DNA of 8,752 nucleotides from CAZOOA01 sp964581355 (GTDB lineage: Bacteria; Bacillota; Dethiobacteria; DTU022; UBA8154), in the NCBI GenBank assembly GCA_964581355.1, contig CAZOOA010000093.1, positions 1 through 8,752 on the forward strand, given 5' to 3'. The notes below the pieces were generated by a model, which saw nothing but the letters and a program-made list of their open reading frames with translations, did not search any database and was not told the DNA's origin. This document shows, one piece after another, positions 1 through 6,079 of the stretch (its first letter is position 1; each line of letters begins with the position of its first letter). Both the position numbers and the translations under genes were made by a program.

Positions 1-49
1 ATCTCATCTTTGTAACCACACTTTCATTATTATGAAAATGGAGTTTCCG

Positions 50-243
50 TTTCCCGGTATCGGCTCCGGTTATCTTCGCGGCAAAGCGCTAGGGCTCAGT
101 TCAAGCTTCCGCCGGCCGACCTGCAAACTTAGGCGTCCTGCCACGGTTGCAGGCGGCGGGCGTCCATGCCCGCCGGGCCGGCTCCCAGCTTTCACTTCGC
201 CAAGCGCTTATAGCCGCTTGACAAAGTCGCCGATACAGGGAAA
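50..243. repeat. GC-rich, almost fully self-complementary element with inverted-repeat ends
   Basis: The ends form an inverted repeat: TTTCCCGGTATCGGC at 50-64 and GCCGATACAGGGAAA at 229-243, with 14 of 15 positions matching. Inside, further complementary blocks are nested about nearly the same centre: 78-82 with 213-217, 84-90 (AAGCGCT) with 203-209, 103-107 with 187-191, and 111-117 (GCCGGCC) with 176-182. The middle holds two separate hairpins, 120-126/147-153 (CCTGCAA/TTGCAGG) and 155-161/168-174 (GGCGGGC/GCCCGCC). The whole folds as a long stem ending in two arms, like a three-way junction. It is clearly richer in GC than its surroundings. It could be a non-autonomous mobile repeat (MITE-like) or a structured RNA. 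The fold is seen directly; the function is inference. No clear target-site duplication was found. Confidence 0.7.
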
Positions 244-396
244 GAGGACATCATCCTGGCGGAAGCGGTTTTGAAAACCATTTTCGTCCCCTGCCCAAGG
301 CCCGGATGGGCCGTGGCGGTTAGCATGAAAAACCCTGTCTTGGAGCTGTCGGATACCGCCATTTCTATTCTCCTGTTGCGGCTTATAAAAGCCTGA
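214..396 (+). pseudogene. Possible gene remnant beside the structured element
   Basis: A plus-strand frame follows a TAG at 211-213 and stays open to TGA at 394-396. The part after the element (244 onwards) reads EDIILAEAVLKTIFVP, then a proline/tryptophan stretch, then a hydrophobic end (SILLLRLIKA). Third codon positions are GC-rich, as expected for real coding sequence. There is no ATG with a ribosome binding site at its head, and its first codons lie inside the 50-243 element. One reading is the 3' end of a gene cut by insertion of that element; another is chance. The family is not recognised. Confidence 0.2.
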
Positions 397-400
397 TAAT

Positions 401-446
401 AATAAAAAAAGAAGAGAGGGAATGCAGCATTTCCCACACTCTTCTT
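401..446 (-). terminator. Rho-independent terminator of the minus-strand gene run
   Basis: Read on the minus strand, AAGAAGAG (446-439) pairs with CTCTTCTT (416-409). An inner GGGAAA/TTCCC pairing flanks a short loop, and an uninterrupted run of seven T (410-404) follows. It lies about 40 nt past the stop of the maturation protease gene, so it closes the pyr/protease transcript. On the plus strand no T tract follows the stem, so it should work in one direction only. Confidence 0.85.
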
Positions 447-486
447 GATCATAACGATTTGGCCTGGAAATGTCAATTTTGCTGGC

Positions 487-951
487 TTAATTAAGCTCCT
501 GCATCACGGCTTGAAGCGCCTTTTCCAGTGCAGTAAAGACATTTTGGCTTAATCCAACACAAAAACGGTTTCGCTTTTCTATTTCAATACCAAAAACAAC
601 TATTTCGGAGGGAAGCTTGTTTGTATTGGCTTGTTCCCGCAACTCAAATACAGGGTAAAAATGGTAAGCGTGAATGGTATTGGAGAGTATCTTCCGGATC
701 TCTCCATCCTGGCGGGTAAAACGATGCACAGTGCCTTCGCCATCTTTTTCCGGGCAGGCATCTACAATAATCAGTTTATCCGCTTCTGAAACTAATTCAG
801 CCAGCAACTGCCCGGGGTTGCGCAGCTCTTTTATTTCCACATTCTCAGGCAGGGTATTGTTTTTTAACTTACGGACCAGATGAATGCCAACCCCTTCATC
901 ATAAGCCAGGAGATTGCCACAACCGATAACCTTAATTTTTTTATTTTCCAC
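487..951 (-). CDS. Hydrogenase maturation protease (HycI/HyaD, peptidase M52-like)
   Basis: In this family the nickel-dependent endopeptidase removes the C-terminal tail of the large subunit of [NiFe] hydrogenases after metal insertion, in the cytoplasm. The protein has 154 residues, the usual size. It opens with the family's N-terminal strand and glycine turn (KIKVIGCGN, residues 6-13), followed by DEGVGIHLV with E19. IIVDAC supplies D64 in mid-protein, and SNTIHAYH supplies H94 or H97. These match the Glu/Asp/His nickel ligands known from E. coli HybD. The GTG at 951 was chosen because GGGGAGG (967-961) lies 9 nt upstream and the conserved N-terminus begins right after it. The frame is open for 37 more codons upstream, but that part is family-atypical and runs into the 994-1062 inverted repeat. 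No hydrogenase structural gene is in the window, so the substrate is unknown. Close relatives cut other proteins, such as spore protease GPR, but the size and motifs fit M52 better. Confidence 0.8.
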   Translation of the reverse strand: MENKKIKVIGCGNLLAYDEGVGIHLVRKLKNNTLPENVEIKELRNPGQLLAELVSEADKLIIVDACPEKDGEGTVHRFTRQDGEIRKILSNTIHAYHFYPVFELREQANTNKLPSEIVVFGIEIEKRNRFCVGLSQNVFTALEKALQAVMQELN

Positions 952-960
952 AATCAAAGG

Positions 961-967
961 CCTCCCC
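961..967 (-). promoter_or_regulatory. Ribosome binding site fixing the maturation protease start
   Basis: On the minus strand GGGGAGG sits 9 nt before the GTG at 951-949. It is one of the strongest Shine-Dalgarno sequences in the window and supports the shorter protein over the longer open frame. Confidence 0.7.
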
Positions 968-993
968 AGATGGAAGTTTTCCCCAAAAATCAA

Positions 994-1062
994 TTGAATA
1001 TTCAAACGATAAGGCGCAAAAAAAAGAAAAGCGGGGCAGCGCCTAATTGTACCAATATTCAA
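994..1062. repeat. 24-bp-arm inverted repeat between pyrF and the maturation protease
   Basis: The arms 994-1017 and 1039-1062 pair in perfect register: 19 Watson-Crick pairs, one G-T and four mismatches. The outer block is TTGAATATT/AATATTCAA and the inner block is GGCGC/GCGCC. The 21-nt loop is purine-rich on the plus strand, hence U-rich in the minus-strand transcript. The left outer block extends to TTGAATATTCAA (994-1005), a perfect 12-bp palindrome. It could be a weak terminator or processing hairpin separating pyrF from the next gene, a dimeric operator, or a small mobile repeat. The structure is seen; the role is inferred. Confidence 0.6.
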
Positions 1063-1086
1063 AATTAATTCACTTTTATTATACTA

Positions 1087-1836
1087 CTACCTGGCTATCT
1101 CTGCAAGAATTTTTTCCGCTGCGTCCCGGGGTGATTCATGTTCGATAATAGGCCTTCCGATAACCAGGTAACTTGCACCCGCTTCCAATGTCTGGCGGGG
1201 AGTTAAAACCCGCAGTTGGTCATTGGTAGGGGCCCAAAGGGGACGCACTCCTGCAGCTACGATTAGGAAATCCTCTCCGCAACTCTTCCGGATAATCCCT
1301 GACTCCCGGGGGGAAGCGACTACACCGTCAAGCCCATTTTTTTGGCCCAACTGGGCCAATTTCAAAACATGCTGCTCTAAATGACGGTCTACTCCTACAT
1401 CATCCCGCAGCATAGCTTCATTAAATGATGAAAGAACAGTTACACCGATCACCTTGGGAGCAGGAAGGCTGTTTTTTTCTGCAGTTTCCCTGGTGCGTTC
1501 CACGGTAGCCCTGATCATGTCACCGCCACCGCTTAAATGGATATTAAACATATCCACCCCCATGCGAGTAACCACTTCCGCCGTTGAAGCAACTGTGTTG
1601 GGTATATCATGAAATTTCAAATCCAGGAAAACCTGAACTCCCATATTTTTTAACCCGTAAACGATCCGGTAACCACAAGACATAAATAATCGCATCCCTA
1701 CTTTGAAGTAGCGCAGTGGGGGCGAAAGGTGCCGGACCAGGTTATAGGCGTCTTCTTCTGTTTCCACATCCAGGGCTACAATAATCTTTCCAGCCACTGC
1801 ATCTTTGTCTACTTTTTTTTGTTTTCCAAAAATCAT
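1087..1836 (-). CDS. pyrF: Orotidine 5'-phosphate decarboxylase
   Basis: Catalyses the last step of de novo UMP synthesis, decarboxylation of OMP to UMP, as a cytosolic TIM-barrel dimer. The 249-residue protein shows the family signatures in order: IVALDV with D23, YFKVGM with K45, the catalytic array LDLKFHDIPNT (D72, K74, D77), VIGVTVLSS (129-137), and the phosphate-binding end AAGVRP (R198) and YLVIGRPI (R228). This is the bacterial group I type. The N-terminus is roughly ten residues longer than usual. The ATG at 1836 is supported by AAAGGTG 7 nt upstream. The gene starts 16 nt after the pyrD stop, so it is almost certainly cotranscribed with pyrKD. In many Firmicutes pyrE follows; here a hydrogenase-type protease follows instead, after a 135-nt gap. 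Identification is secure. Confidence 0.97.
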   Translation of the reverse strand: MIFGKQKKVDKDAVAGKIIVALDVETEEDAYNLVRHLSPPLRYFKVGMRLFMSCGYRIVYGLKNMGVQVFLDLKFHDIPNTVASTAEVVTRMGVDMFNIHLSGGGDMIRATVERTRETAEKNSLPAPKVIGVTVLSSFNEAMLRDDVGVDRHLEQHVLKLAQLGQKNGLDGVVASPRESGIIRKSCGEDFLIVAAGVRPLWAPTNDQLRVLTPRQTLEAGASYLVIGRPIIEHESPRDAAEKILAEIAR

Positions 1837-1852
1837 TTTTCAACACCTTTCT

Positions 1853-2773
1853 TTATTCAGCTTCACCATGGGCCAGCCCTACCAACTTCGAGGGGCTGTC
1901 AATACCTTCCTTTTGCAAGTAATTATGTAAATCTGATACCAGCCTGGGAATAACATCCGGCATCACAAAATTCCCCGTTCCCACTGCAACCGCCGATGCT
2001 CCGGCCAGAAAAAACTGGAGCGCATCATCAAGGGAGAACACCCCTCCCATGCCAACCAGGGGCAGGCTTGTAGCAGAAAATACTTCGTAAACCATACGCA
2101 CCGCCACAGGCCTGATAGCCGGACCAGAAAGCCCTCCCGTGATGTTTCCCAAAAACGGTCTTCGGGAAGTCGTATCGATAACCATCCCTTTAAGCGTGTT
2201 AACCAGAGAAAGCATATCTGCTCCGCCTTCTTCCGCTGCCAGGGCCATTTCCCGTATGTCTGTCACATTGGGGGAAAGCTTAACCATTAGGGGAATATGA
2301 CAGACACTTTTTACCTGTTCTACCAGGCTGGTCAGCACCGGAACAGAAGTGCCAAAAGCAATACCACCTTTTTTTACATTTGGACAGGAAACATTCAGCT
2401 CCAGGGCGATGATGGACGGTACACCTGACAGTTCCCGGGCCAGGGTTACAAAGTCATCTTCTGTTTCCCCGTTAATATTTACAATCACAGGAGTTTTCTG
2501 GAAGGCAAGCCGGGGCAGTTCCTGGTTTAAAAAGCGATCCAGCCCGGGGTTATGCAGCCCGATGGCATTTAGCATCCCTGCCGGTGTTTCAACCACCCGG
2601 GGAGGTGGGTTGCCTGTTTTTGGCTTTAAGGTCAGCCCCTTAACCATCAGGGCACCGAGGGCGTTTATATCGATCAGTTCACCATATTCTTCGCCGAAAC
2701 CAAAGGTACCAGAAGCTGCCATGAAGGGGTTTCTAAGTTCTAGAGGACCCAATTTAACTGTTAGCGCTGTCAC
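1853..2773 (-). CDS. pyrD: Dihydroorotate dehydrogenase, class 1B catalytic subunit
   Basis: Oxidises dihydroorotate to orotate using FMN, passing electrons to the PyrK subunit and on to NAD+. The active enzyme is a cytosolic PyrD2PyrK2 tetramer. With the GTG start the protein has 306 residues, normal for class 1B. Motifs are ASGTFGFG (20-27), MVKGLTLKP (43-51), catalytic base C130 in NVSCPN, MVKLSPN (163-169), NTLKG (192-196), GGLSGPAIRP (213-222) and the FMN phosphate site GMGGV...GTGNF (241-269). A cysteine base, rather than serine, together with pyrK next door, marks class 1 and specifically 1B. GTG 2773 is preferred because AGGTGG lies 9 nt upstream and the family begins at this point. 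Upstream ATG 2797 and TTG 2800 are in frame but add an odd MPARWW leader. The gene overlaps pyrK by 20 nt, which suggests translational coupling and matched subunit amounts. Confidence 0.96.
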   Translation of the reverse strand: MTALTVKLGPLELRNPFMAASGTFGFGEEYGELIDINALGALMVKGLTLKPKTGNPPPRVVETPAGMLNAIGLHNPGLDRFLNQELPRLAFQKTPVIVNINGETEDDFVTLARELSGVPSIIALELNVSCPNVKKGGIAFGTSVPVLTSLVEQVKSVCHIPLMVKLSPNVTDIREMALAAEEGGADMLSLVNTLKGMVIDTTSRRPFLGNITGGLSGPAIRPVAVRMVYEVFSATSLPLVGMGGVFSLDDALQFFLAGASAVAVGTGNFVMPDVIPRLVSDLHNYLQKEGIDSPSKLVGLAHGEAE

Positions 2774-3554
2774 GTAATCCCACCACCTTGCGGGCATCAA
2801 ATACCGGACCTTCCCGGCAAACCCTTAAAAAATCAATTTCGCTCTCCTGTTCAATCTCCACAGCACAGCCCTGGCAGGCTCCTGTGCCGCAGGCCATTCT
2901 TTCCTCCAGGGAAACCTGCATGGGAATACCCCAGGAGGAGTTTAAGCGCACCAACTCACGGAACATAGGGACAGGGCCGCAAGCAAATATTCCTCCAGGC
3001 AATTTGCCCTCCTGGACATCACGCTGCAGCGCTTCGGTCACCCAACCTTTTCGACCGGCACTACCGTCCTCTGTGACATCAACCTGCTTCACGGAGCCGG
3101 GGAGCCAACGGTGCAGAGGCAGCCGCTCTTCAGCTGAGGCAGTCCCATAATAAAAAAGGACTGGAAGGTTTTTTAAGGCCAAAGCCTGAGCCAGAAAAAC
3201 TAATGGTGCGGCACCTATTCCGCCGGCCACCAGGGCATAGGGGGGGCTGCCTGGTGCGAAGCCCGAACCCAAAGGACCCAGGCAGTCCAGGAGATGGCCT
3301 TGTTTTAACCCCTGCAAATAACGCGTTCCTTCTCCCACAGCGTTAATTAACAAGCGAAAGGTTCCCTGCTGAGGATTTGCCTCGGCAATACTAAAAGGGC
3401 GTCGCAGCAGCGGAGATATGCCTTGAGATAATCGTACATGCACGAACTGCCCTGGCTGGGAAACAGTTGCAATCTGCTCCTGCTTCAGGCAAAGGGTAAA
3501 GCAATCCCGGGCAACTGTTTCCACCTGTGTTACCATTGCTTTTGTTAAATACAC
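2754..3554 (-). CDS. pyrK: Dihydroorotate dehydrogenase B electron-transfer subunit
   Basis: This iron-sulfur flavoprotein accepts electrons from PyrD and reduces NAD+, letting the class 1B enzyme work without quinone or oxygen. The 266 residues follow the ferredoxin-reductase plan: an N-terminal beta-barrel FAD domain with RRPFSI (51-56), an NAD-binding domain with GGIGAAPL (111-118) and ACGPVPM (191-197), and a C-terminal [2Fe-2S] loop. The cluster ligands are C222, C227 and C230 in MACGTGACQGCAV, and C246 in VCREGPVF; all four are present, so the protein should be functional. The start is GTG at 3554, with AGGAG 9 nt upstream. It begins 62 nt after the pyrC stop, where carA and carB would sit in a Bacillus-type operon. 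Its end overlaps pyrD. Identification is secure. Confidence 0.96.
   Translation of the reverse strand: MYLTKAMVTQVETVARDCFTLCLKQEQIATVSQPGQFVHVRLSQGISPLLRRPFSIAEANPQQGTFRLLINAVGEGTRYLQGLKQGHLLDCLGPLGSGFAPGSPPYALVAGGIGAAPLVFLAQALALKNLPVLFYYGTASAEERLPLHRWLPGSVKQVDVTEDGSAGRKGWVTEALQRDVQEGKLPGGIFACGPVPMFRELVRLNSSWGIPMQVSLEERMACGTGACQGCAVEIEQESEIDFLRVCREGPVFDARKVVGLRDSANS
2783..2788 (-). promoter_or_regulatory. pyrD ribosome binding site inside the pyrK 3' end
   Basis: AGGTGG on the minus strand sits 9 nt before the GTG at 2773. It lies within the last codons of pyrK, so ribosomes finishing pyrK pass over the pyrD start site. It decides the pyrD start over the in-frame ATG/TTG at 2797/2800, whose best upstream match (GGAAGG) lies about as close to them but leads to a non-conserved N-terminus. 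Confidence 0.6.
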
Positions 3555-3616
3555 GCCTCATATCTCCTTTAAAGCCCAGTTACTTCTCCTGCACACTCCC
3601 TAAAGAAGCATGGACG

Positions 3617-4948
3617 TCATGATATAATTTCTTCCAGGCAGGGAAAATCCGAACTAATTCCTTTCACTTTTCCATTAACCATCTTTATCTCCCCGCCCAC
3701 CATGGTCATAACGGGTTGGCCTCGCAGGCTCCATCCCTGGAAAGGTGTGTTTTCTCCTTGCGAATAAAACTTGCTTTTATCCACAGTCCACTCCCTGTGG
3801 CAGTCAACAACCACCAGGTCCGCCGGGCTCCCCGGCACCAGTGTGCCCCCTGGAATACCCAACCGCCGGGCAGGGTTGGTTGACATGACCCGGACAAGCT
3901 CAGGTAAAGTCATATGCCCTTTATCCACCAGGGAGGAAAAGAGCAGGCTAAAAGAAGTTTCCAGCCCGACAACACCAAAAGGCGCCTTTAACAGGTTGTG
4001 TCCCTTTTCTTTGGGACTGTGAGGAGCATGATCAGTCGCAACCATATCTATATATCCCTGGAAGAGTGCATCCTGCAACGCCAGGAGATCATCTCTTGAG
4101 CCCAGGGGCGGGTTCATTTTGGCATCTGAAGCACAGGTTTCCACGGCTTCATCTGTTAACAGCAAGTGGTGAGGAGTTACTTCTGCCGAAACAAAAGCTC
4201 CCGCCTTGCGGGCCAGGCGAAGCAGCTCTGTGCTTTTCCGGGTGCTGAGGTGAGCGATATGAAGCATTCCGCCGCTTTCCTGCAGCAGAACCAGGTCCCT
4301 GGCCAGCATCGCAGGCTCTGCCGCCTTGGAAACCACCGGCAACCCCAAGCGCTGGGCCGATTTTCCCCCGTAGACAACCCCTCCCGCTGAAAGGGACAAG
4401 TCTTCACAATGAGCAATCAGTAGTCGGTCCAACTCTCTGCTTTTGTTTAGTGCCTCCAGCATAAAATTGCTGTTCATTATCGGTCGCCCATCGTCAGAAA
4501 AGGCAACTGCCCCGGCCAGAGCCAGTTGTTCCATGTCGGTCATTTCTTCCCCCTGCTGCCCCAGGGTAACAGCCCCTACCGGGTAAACCCTGGCCAAACC
4601 TGCTTTCAAAGCAGATTCTTTGACATACGTGATCAAAGCAGCATTGTCCAGAGTTGGTGACGTATTGGGCATACAGACAACAGAGGTAAACCCTCCCGCC
4701 ACCGCAGCAGCCGACCCGGAAGCAATTGTCTCTTTATGCTCACCGCCCGGTTCCCGAAAATGCACGTGTATATCCACCAGACCGGGAAGCAGCAAGTGTT
4801 GGCCAAAATCCAAGACCAAAACATCAGCTATGTTCGGCGACCCTTTGGGAAAAACAGCTTCCACATATCCATTACGGATCAAAATATCCGCCTCATTATC
4901 CCAACCTGCAGCAGGGTCGCATAGATAACCCCTAATCAAAAAGTCCAA
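3617..4948 (-). CDS. pyrC: Dihydroorotase, type I
   Basis: Cyclises carbamoyl-aspartate to dihydroorotate, the third step of pyrimidine synthesis, in the cytosol. The 443-residue protein is an amidohydrolase TIM barrel with the type I zinc ligands: HVHFREPG (H61, H63), AFSDDGRP (D152/D153), IAHCED (H180), IAHLST (H233) and VATDHAPHS (D306). MPNTSP (93-98) contributes to substrate binding. Length and motifs fit the Firmicutes enzyme of about 430 residues. The start is a TTG at 4948, backed by a perfect GGAGG (4960-4956) 7 nt upstream; the next in-frame ATG would remove essential strands. In several bacteria type I dihydroorotase works in complex with PyrB, which is not in this window. It is the first pyr gene of the run, 129 nt downstream of a small unknown gene. 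No PyrR-type attenuator was recognised in that gap. Confidence 0.96.
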   Translation of the reverse strand: MDFLIRGYLCDPAAGWDNEADILIRNGYVEAVFPKGSPNIADVLVLDFGQHLLLPGLVDIHVHFREPGGEHKETIASGSAAAVAGGFTSVVCMPNTSPTLDNAALITYVKESALKAGLARVYPVGAVTLGQQGEEMTDMEQLALAGAVAFSDDGRPIMNSNFMLEALNKSRELDRLLIAHCEDLSLSAGGVVYGGKSAQRLGLPVVSKAAEPAMLARDLVLLQESGGMLHIAHLSTRKSTELLRLARKAGAFVSAEVTPHHLLLTDEAVETCASDAKMNPPLGSRDDLLALQDALFQGYIDMVATDHAPHSPKEKGHNLLKAPFGVVGLETSFSLLFSSLVDKGHMTLPELVRVMSTNPARRLGIPGGTLVPGSPADLVVVDCHREWTVDKSKFYSQGENTPFQGWSLRGQPVMTMVGGEIKMVNGKVKGISSDFPCLEEIIS

Positions 4949-5077
4949 TTTTCAACCTCCATCTGCACAGATACATTTGCTAACCAGGGATTTCCACAAG
5001 ATATCGGCTGGTTCAATCAGACCCTGGTGGACTCGATTACCTTCATTCTTGTTCTGATTTTAGCTGTTATTAGCTCT
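4949..5077 (-). other. Leader/gap before pyrC with a wide inverted repeat
   Basis: This 129-nt gap holds the pyrC ribosome binding site (4956-4960) and an inverted repeat, ACCAGGG at 4983-4989 with CCCTGGT at 5022-5028, separated by 32 nt. No convincing -35/-10 pair and no T-rich terminator were found. No PyrR-binding loop consensus was recognised. The simplest reading is that pyrC is read through from upstream genes, or from a promoter that does not match the consensus. Confidence 0.3.
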
Positions 5078-5260
5078 CTATTCTTGCTCGTCTTGCTCGC
5101 TGCTTTTCTGGTGCTTTAAAGCATGGTAAAGCGCGATAAAAAGCATCCCGAACCCTTTATCTTCGTAACGATACAGGTAGCGATCGATTCCATCGGCATC
5201 TTTGGACTCGAACATTTCTATCAGTTCTTCAATTTGTTTTGAATAGTCTTGACTGTGCAT
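5078..5260 (-). CDS. Small acidic protein of unknown function (60 aa)
   Basis: The family is not recognised. The 60-residue protein starts MHSQDYSKQIEELIEMFES. It has an acidic first helix (Q9-E18), a tyrosine/aspartate-rich middle (GIDRYLYRYED, 24-34), a hydrophobic helix (GMLFIALYHALKHQ, 38-51) and a Glu/Gln-rich tail. It has no signal peptide and no full membrane span. The amphipathic pattern suggests a small helical cytosolic protein that binds another protein. The ATG at 5260 is the only possible start because a stop lies just upstream. Its ribosome binding site is poor, which lowers confidence. It lies 77 nt after the DUF3786 gene and 129 nt before pyrC, in the same direction, so it may be cotranscribed with them. 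Its protein-like composition favours a real gene. Confidence 0.6.
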   Translation of the reverse strand: MHSQDYSKQIEELIEMFESKDADGIDRYLYRYEDKGFGMLFIALYHALKHQKSSEQDEQE

Positions 5261-5273
5261 TTTTCAGGCACTA

Positions 5274-5294
5274 TATTACTTATCCCAAGTAATA
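5274..5294. promoter_or_regulatory. Inverted repeat upstream of the 60-aa gene
   Basis: TATTACTT (5274-5281) and AAGTAATA (5287-5294) form a perfect 8-bp inverted repeat around ATCCC. It ends 14 nt before the ATG of the small gene, where a repressor site or an RNA hairpin could limit its translation. A T tract does not follow it on either strand, so it is not a typical terminator. Confidence 0.35.
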
Positions 5295-5337
5295 CAGCTT
5301 TCCCCCCTTTCCAAAACAGATATTGCTTTCCTGCATA

Positions 5338-5970
5338 TTATTCTGTAAAACGGGTATCGCCGGGGAACCAGATTCGAATCATCGCTTGAATCCCCAGCAC
5401 ATAAAGGGTTGCCGTCGAAAGGTAGGCCTCTGAAACTGAGTCAAAAAGAATAACTGAACGTGCTGGAAATTCATCATCCCCTTCCCACAGGGCATACGCC
5501 AAAGGGATTTTGGGCAAAACAGGAACAATTAAGCCGGCATCTCCCTGTTCAAAATGTTTCCCTCCATGTTTTTCCCCCCGCGCCAAAAATTCATCCTTGC
5601 GCCCATTATAAGCTTGGGCCAGGGGCTCCAGGGCTTCTTTTTGAAAGGGAAGCCAATGAAGTTGCCCGCCGCGCAGTTCAAGGAAAGAAAGCCACTGTTC
5701 CCGGGGCGGAAGCCCGCTGGACCGGGTTAAATACTGCAAAATTAAGATTTTTTCATTGTGGACAATCTCTTCTCTCTCTTCTCCAGCATCCACCCCGGGG
5801 TCGAGCAAAGTCACGTTCCCCTGGGGGAACGTAGCCTGTACTTCCATGTCACAATACTCTAAAATTAGACGTCCGCTTTCATACCGTGCGCCACTTAGCT
5901 CTGCCATCTGCCAGGGATCTTGAGCTGCATATTCTTCCACAACTTTTTTATAAGCATTCCGGGTGCACAA
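5338..5970 (-). CDS. DUF3786 domain protein
   Basis: A 210-residue soluble protein that I recognise as DUF3786, a family found mainly in anaerobic clostridia and delta-proteobacteria-like groups, of unknown function. The match rests on its order of features: an N-terminal helix with DPWQMAELSGARY (18-30), a beta segment, ILILQYLTRSSG (75-86), WLSFLELRGGQL (93-104), and the strongest part, LPKIPLAYALWEGDDEFPA (152-170), followed by RSVILFDSVSEAYLST (171-186). The acidic GDDEFP motif and the LFD...YL end are typical. There is no signal peptide. The start is TTG at 5970, with a run of seven G (5983-5977) 6 nt upstream; the next candidate, a GTG ten codons in, would cut the first helix. It is the first gene of the leftward run. 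Upstream lie a 17-bp tandem repeat and a possible leader ORF. A link to pyrimidine synthesis is only by position. Confidence 0.8.
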   Translation of the reverse strand: MCTRNAYKKVVEEYAAQDPWQMAELSGARYESGRLILEYCDMEVQATFPQGNVTLLDPGVDAGEEREEIVHNEKILILQYLTRSSGLPPREQWLSFLELRGGQLHWLPFQKEALEPLAQAYNGRKDEFLARGEKHGGKHFEQGDAGLIVPVLPKIPLAYALWEGDDEFPARSVILFDSVSEAYLSTATLYVLGIQAMIRIWFPGDTRFTE

Positions 5971-5982
5971 AAATATCCCCCC

Positions 5983-6016
5983 CGCTGTATTCGCTAACCC
6001 GCAGTTTTCGCTAACC
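5983..6016 (-). repeat. Two-copy 17-bp tandem repeat upstream of the DUF3786 gene
   Basis: On the minus strand GGTTAGCGAAAACTGCG (6016-6000) is followed directly by GGTTAGCGAATACAGCG (5999-5983), 15 of 17 identical. The second copy runs into the G-rich ribosome binding site. A helical-turn-and-a-half spacing of identical GGTTAGCGAA cores would suit a regulator, but this is inference. Confidence 0.6.
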
Positions 6017-6055
6017 GGGTATTAAATTCGTCAAAACAAGGCATACTTCCTCCAT
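6011..6055 (-). CDS. Possible 14-codon leader peptide
   Basis: A short frame, ATG to TAG, encodes MEEVCLVLTNLIPG. It has AGGGAG (6071-6066) 10 nt upstream, and its stop codon is formed by the first GGTTAG of the tandem repeat. Position just upstream of the DUF3786 gene would suit a leader peptide or upstream ORF. A frame this short can easily occur by chance, and no attenuator hairpin was found. Confidence 0.2.
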   Translation of the reverse strand: MEEVCLVLTNLIPG

Positions 6056-6079
6056 TTTTCTGGAACTCCCTAAAAAAAG

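Noticed and set aside
32..274. Plus-strand 80-codon frame starting MKMEFPFPG
   Set aside because: Most of it is a translation of the palindromic element (Arg/Pro/Gly-rich), with no ribosome binding site.
192..476. Minus-strand 94-codon frame over the terminator region
   Set aside because: It runs through the terminator stem and the GC-rich element, has low-complexity phenylalanine/tyrosine runs from the A/T tract, and no ribosome binding site.
952..1062. 37-residue N-terminal extension of the maturation protease
   Set aside because: The family starts at KIKVIGCGN; the extension runs into the inverted repeat, while GTG 951 has a strong ribosome binding site.
2774..2800. Nine-residue extension of PyrD from TTG 2800 / ATG 2797
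   Set aside because: MPARWWDY is not typical for PyrD, and the GTG at 2773 has a well-spaced AGGTGG.
4952..5056. Minus-strand open frame before pyrC reading GLIEPADILWKSLVSK
   Set aside because: It looks protein-like but has no start codon with a ribosome binding site and follows a stop directly; it is too short to support as a gene remnant.
4949..5077. PyrR-dependent attenuator upstream of pyrC
   Set aside because: No PyrR-binding loop consensus and no terminator/antiterminator pair with a U tract were found.
5460..5834. Plus-strand 124-codon frame opposite the DUF3786 gene
   Set aside because: It is antisense to a gene with clear family motifs and has an Arg/Pro-rich composition.
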